From: Pseudomonadota bacterium
GTDB taxonomy: Bacteria; Myxococcota_A; Polyangia; Haliangiales; Haliangiaceae
NCBI GenBank assembly: GCA_023386455.1
Contig: JAEWJO010000187.1
Coordinates: forward strand, 1 to 9,875
Reading direction: 5' to 3'
Length of the DNA: 9,875 bases
Part shown: positions 8,486 to 9,875 of the stretch, one piece after another
Layout of the letters: the number at the start of each line of letters is the position of its first letter
How positions within the stretch are numbered: position 1 is the first letter of the stretch
The notes under the pieces: model-generated
Told to the model about the DNA's origin: nothing
Databases searched by the model: none
The model's input: only the letters and a program-made list of their open reading frames with translations
Program-made: the position numbers and the translations under genes

Positions 8486-8502
8486 GCCGCTGTCAGCCGC
8501 TG
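8485..8502. repeat. Short tandem direct repeat beside the tetR -35
   Basis: AGCCGCTG occurs at 8485-8492 and again at 8495-8502, a 10-base period, about one helical turn, directly upstream of the tetR -35 box. It could be a two-subunit activator site or chance in GC-rich DNA. Confidence 0.35.
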
Positions 8503-8507
8503 GCGAA

Positions 8508-8536
8508 TTGCGCGGGTGGGTCCGGGGCCTTATGTC
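8508..8536 (+). promoter_or_regulatory. Weak candidate promoter for the PDZ gene
   Basis: TTGCGC (8508-8513) and TATGTC (8531-8536) are spaced by 17 bases, each matching about 3 of 6 consensus positions, ahead of the PDZ gene start at 8562. It is the best candidate seen on the plus strand, but weak. Confidence 0.25.
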
Positions 8537-8561
8537 GCAGGTGATAGAGGAGATGGTTCGA

Positions 8562-9065
8562 ATGCGGCGTTTACGTGCTTTGCTCGTCGGAGCAGGGATT
8601 GCGGTGGCGCCTCTTCATGCGGCTGCCGATACCCCTGACTGTCCGTGTCCCGCGAAGGGCGACGGTGCGGAGACCTCTCCGTCTCCGACGAGCAGCGGCC
8701 GGCTGGGGGTGCTCGTGATGTCGATGACGCCCGAGCTTCGCGAACACCTCGGTGCCGATCTGACGAGCGGCGTGCTCGTTGCCCGCGTCACACCGGACAG
8801 CCCCGCCGCCGGGGCCGGCATCGAGGTTGGCGACGTGATCGTCGAGATTCGCGGACGCACGGTCGACTCGGTGTCCGACATCGTGTTCGAGCTCGCGGAG
8901 GCCACGAAGCCGAGCGTTCCGATCCGCGTGATCCGCGATGGCAACGAGATCGAGCTCACCGCGACGCTGAAGGAGGAGCCTCCTCCGCGGGAGCCGCAGG
9001 CGGACTGGCGTGCGATCGACTGGCTACGCCAGCTGGGCCCGATCGCGCCGACGGCAGCGTACTAG
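8562..9065 (+). CDS. Small exported PDZ-domain protein
   Basis: Function is unknown beyond peptide binding. From ATG 8562 the 167-residue product starts with a signal peptide (MRRLR, then hydrophobic residues 6-20, cleavage likely near LHAAA at 18-22), so it should be periplasmic or secreted. A DCPCP motif (26-30) and a Ser/Thr/Pro linker lead to one PDZ domain (about 46-138) with a GRLGVLV carboxylate-binding loop, SGVLVARVTPDSPAAGAGI, and GDVIVEIRGRTV, like the PDZ modules of HtrA-type proteases. No protease domain is present. A short Pro-rich tail with DWRAIDWLRQL follows. AGGAG 9 bases upstream supports this start. The frame is open back to 8451 but lacks a signal there. The gene's stop shares CTAG with the convergent lipoprotein gene. 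It could bind C termini of envelope proteins as an adaptor. Confidence 0.82.
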   Translation: MRRLRALLVGAGIAVAPLHAAADTPDCPCPAKGDGAETSPSPTSSGRLGVLVMSMTPELREHLGADLTSGVLVARVTPDSPAAGAGIEVGDVIVEIRGRTVDSVSDIVFELAEATKPSVPIRVIRDGNEIELTATLKEEPPPREPQADWRAIDWLRQLGPIAPTAAY

Positions 9066-9628
9066 AGCCAGTTGCCTTCGACCTCGAGCTGCCACGCGTA
9101 CGCTGGCATGCACTGGCCCGACTTCGGACGCACCTCGATCGAGACGTTGCGCCCATCGTCGGAGCCGTTGGAGATCGTGCCTTCTCCCCACTCGGCCTTC
9201 ACCGTATCGAGGTTGCCGCTCGTCGTGGTGGTGCCGGTCGTCGTCGCGCACTCGATGACATCGCTTCCCGCATTGACGTAGACCAACACGTCGAAGTCGA
9301 CCGCGGCGGGCGAGGTCAGCTTCGCGGCGACGCGCAGCTTGAGCCCGCCGATCGAGCTGTTGTCCTCGGTGACACGCACGCGGTACCACGCGGCGCGATA
9401 GCCGCTCGCGGTCAGCTTCGGGGTCGTCGAGTCGCCGCTGACCGTGCCGAGCATCATCGCAGCGGCGCACGTGTCGCTGCTCGGGCACTGGCTGGCGGGC
9501 GCGTCGATCGATGGCGCCGCGTCCTTCAGTGCGCTCGCGTCGCTTCCGCCGCCCGTCCCGCTGTCGCTGACGTCATTGCCGGCGCTCGCGCAGGCCGCCG
9601 TGGCGCAGAGGACGAACACCGCACGCAT
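9062..9628 (-). CDS. Probable lipoprotein with pre-peptidase-like beta domain
   Basis: This 188-residue protein is not a recognised named gene. From ATG 9628 it has a short hydrophobic N terminus (MRAVFVLCATAAC) with a weak lipobox, TAAC, giving lipidation at Cys13. A Ser/Gly/Asp/Ala-rich linker (about 14-47) resembles that of many myxobacterial surface lipoproteins. The rest (48-188) is beta-rich and opens with CPSSDTCAAAMMLGTVSGD, reminiscent of bacterial pre-peptidase C-terminal (PPC-type) domains. It includes a DFDVLVYVNAG strand pair and four cysteines (48, 54, 127, 173) that could form two disulfides. No catalytic motif is visible, so it is probably a binding or structural surface protein. 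The ribosome site is weak. The open frame upstream to 9868 is Arg-rich and antisense to the next gene, so it was not used. The stop overlaps the PDZ gene's stop. Confidence 0.78.
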   Translation of the reverse strand: MRAVFVLCATAACASAGNDVSDSGTGGGSDASALKDAAPSIDAPASQCPSSDTCAAAMMLGTVSGDSTTPKLTASGYRAAWYRVRVTEDNSSIGGLKLRVAAKLTSPAAVDFDVLVYVNAGSDVIECATTTGTTTTSGNLDTVKAEWGEGTISNGSDDGRNVSIEVRPKSGQCMPAYAWQLEVEGNWL

Positions 9629-9697
9629 GACTCGACTGTAGACGACTCGCGCTCCGGATCGTACGACGATCGTCACTGCAGTACGCTCGGCATCGTG
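9629..9697. other. Divergent intergenic region between two lipoprotein genes
   Basis: These 69 bases separate the divergent starts at 9628 (minus) and 9698 (plus), and promoters for both must lie here or inside the genes. GATCGT-ACG-ACGATC (9657-9671) is a perfect inverted repeat, overlapped by the palindrome GACGATCGTC (9665-9674). No convincing -35/-10 pair was seen; TACAGT near 9634-9639 on the minus strand is a possible -10. Confidence 0.35.
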
Positions 9698-9875
9698 ATG
9701 ACCCGGTGGCTGGCCCGCGCGTCGATCTGGATCGGTCTCGCCGCGTGCGGTTCGACCAGCGCGCCGCCGCCGGCGCAGCCGGTCGCTGCACCGCGCGCGA
9801 GCTCCGACGGCAGCGCCGCGTCCGCGCGCGCCGAGGCCGCGCACAAGCAGGAGCTGTCGGCCGCTCACAACAAGC
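9698..9875 (+). CDS. Lipoprotein, N-terminal part (cut by window edge)
   Basis: Fifty-nine codons are visible. ATG 9698 (or GTG 9695) begins MTRWLARASIWIGLAAC, a lipoprotein signal with a good lipobox LAAC, so Cys17 should be lipidated. A Ser/Pro/Ala linker (APPPAQPVAAP) follows, then an Ala/Glu/Lys-rich stretch (residues 39-59, SARAEAAHKQELSAAHNK) likely to be helical or coiled coil. No strong ribosome site is visible. The function cannot be told from this fragment. It is divergent from the lipoprotein gene at 9062-9628. Confidence 0.72.
   Translation, partial: MTRWLARASIWIGLAACGSTSAPPPAQPVAAPRASSDGSAASARAEAAHKQELSAAHNK

Noticed and set aside
8451..8561. Longer start of the PDZ gene from 8451
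   Set aside because: It would begin inside the tetR operator, bury the signal peptide and lacks a ribosome site. ATG 8562 has AGGAG 9 bases upstream.
9629..9868. Upstream extension of the lipoprotein gene on the minus strand
   Set aside because: It would place the hydrophobic signal segment in the middle of the protein and runs antisense through the divergent lipoprotein gene.

Overview
The window is a GC-rich (roughly 70 % by eye) bacterial chromosome segment of nine genes plus a short leader peptide. Dense high-GC coding, Ser/Asp/Ala-rich lipoprotein linkers and an ilvD-ilvB-ilvN-ilvC-leuA gene order suggest a myxobacterial or other deltaproteobacterial-type (Myxococcota) organism. That assignment is an inference from style, as no rRNA or other marker gene is present.

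Region 1 (1-6816, all minus strand) is a branched-chain amino acid operon. In transcription order it holds a sigma70-like promoter (6788-6816), a 45-codon leader peptide packed with Val/Ile/Leu codons (6640-6777), an intrinsic terminator hairpin with a T run (6583-6615), ilvD, an unrecognised 232-codon gene, ilvB, ilvN, ilvC and the first 307 codons of leuA. Adjacent genes overlap by 4 to 20 bases, abut, or are separated by only 4 bases, so they look co-transcribed and translationally coupled. The leader plus terminator has the layout of ribosome-mediated attenuation, as in enterobacterial ilv operons. The unrecognised gene (4181-4879) is a shortened paralogue of ketol-acid reductoisomerase. 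It has lost the nucleotide-binding glycines, the catalytic His, the metal-binding Asp and nearly all of the C-terminal domain, yet its frame is intact and it is coupled to both neighbours. It is the most novel item here.

Region 2 (6908-8485, minus strand) is a two-gene unit: a TetR-family repressor followed, with an ATGA overlap, by an alpha/beta hydrolase. A perfect 25-bp palindrome covers the repressor's start codon and the likely -10 box, which suggests autoregulation.

Region 3 (8508-9875) holds a small exported PDZ-domain protein (plus strand), a convergent lipoprotein gene (minus strand) whose stop codon shares a CTAG with the PDZ gene's stop, and the start of a divergent lipoprotein gene (plus strand) that runs off the window.

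No tRNA, rRNA, CRISPR array, insertion sequence or other mobile element was seen.
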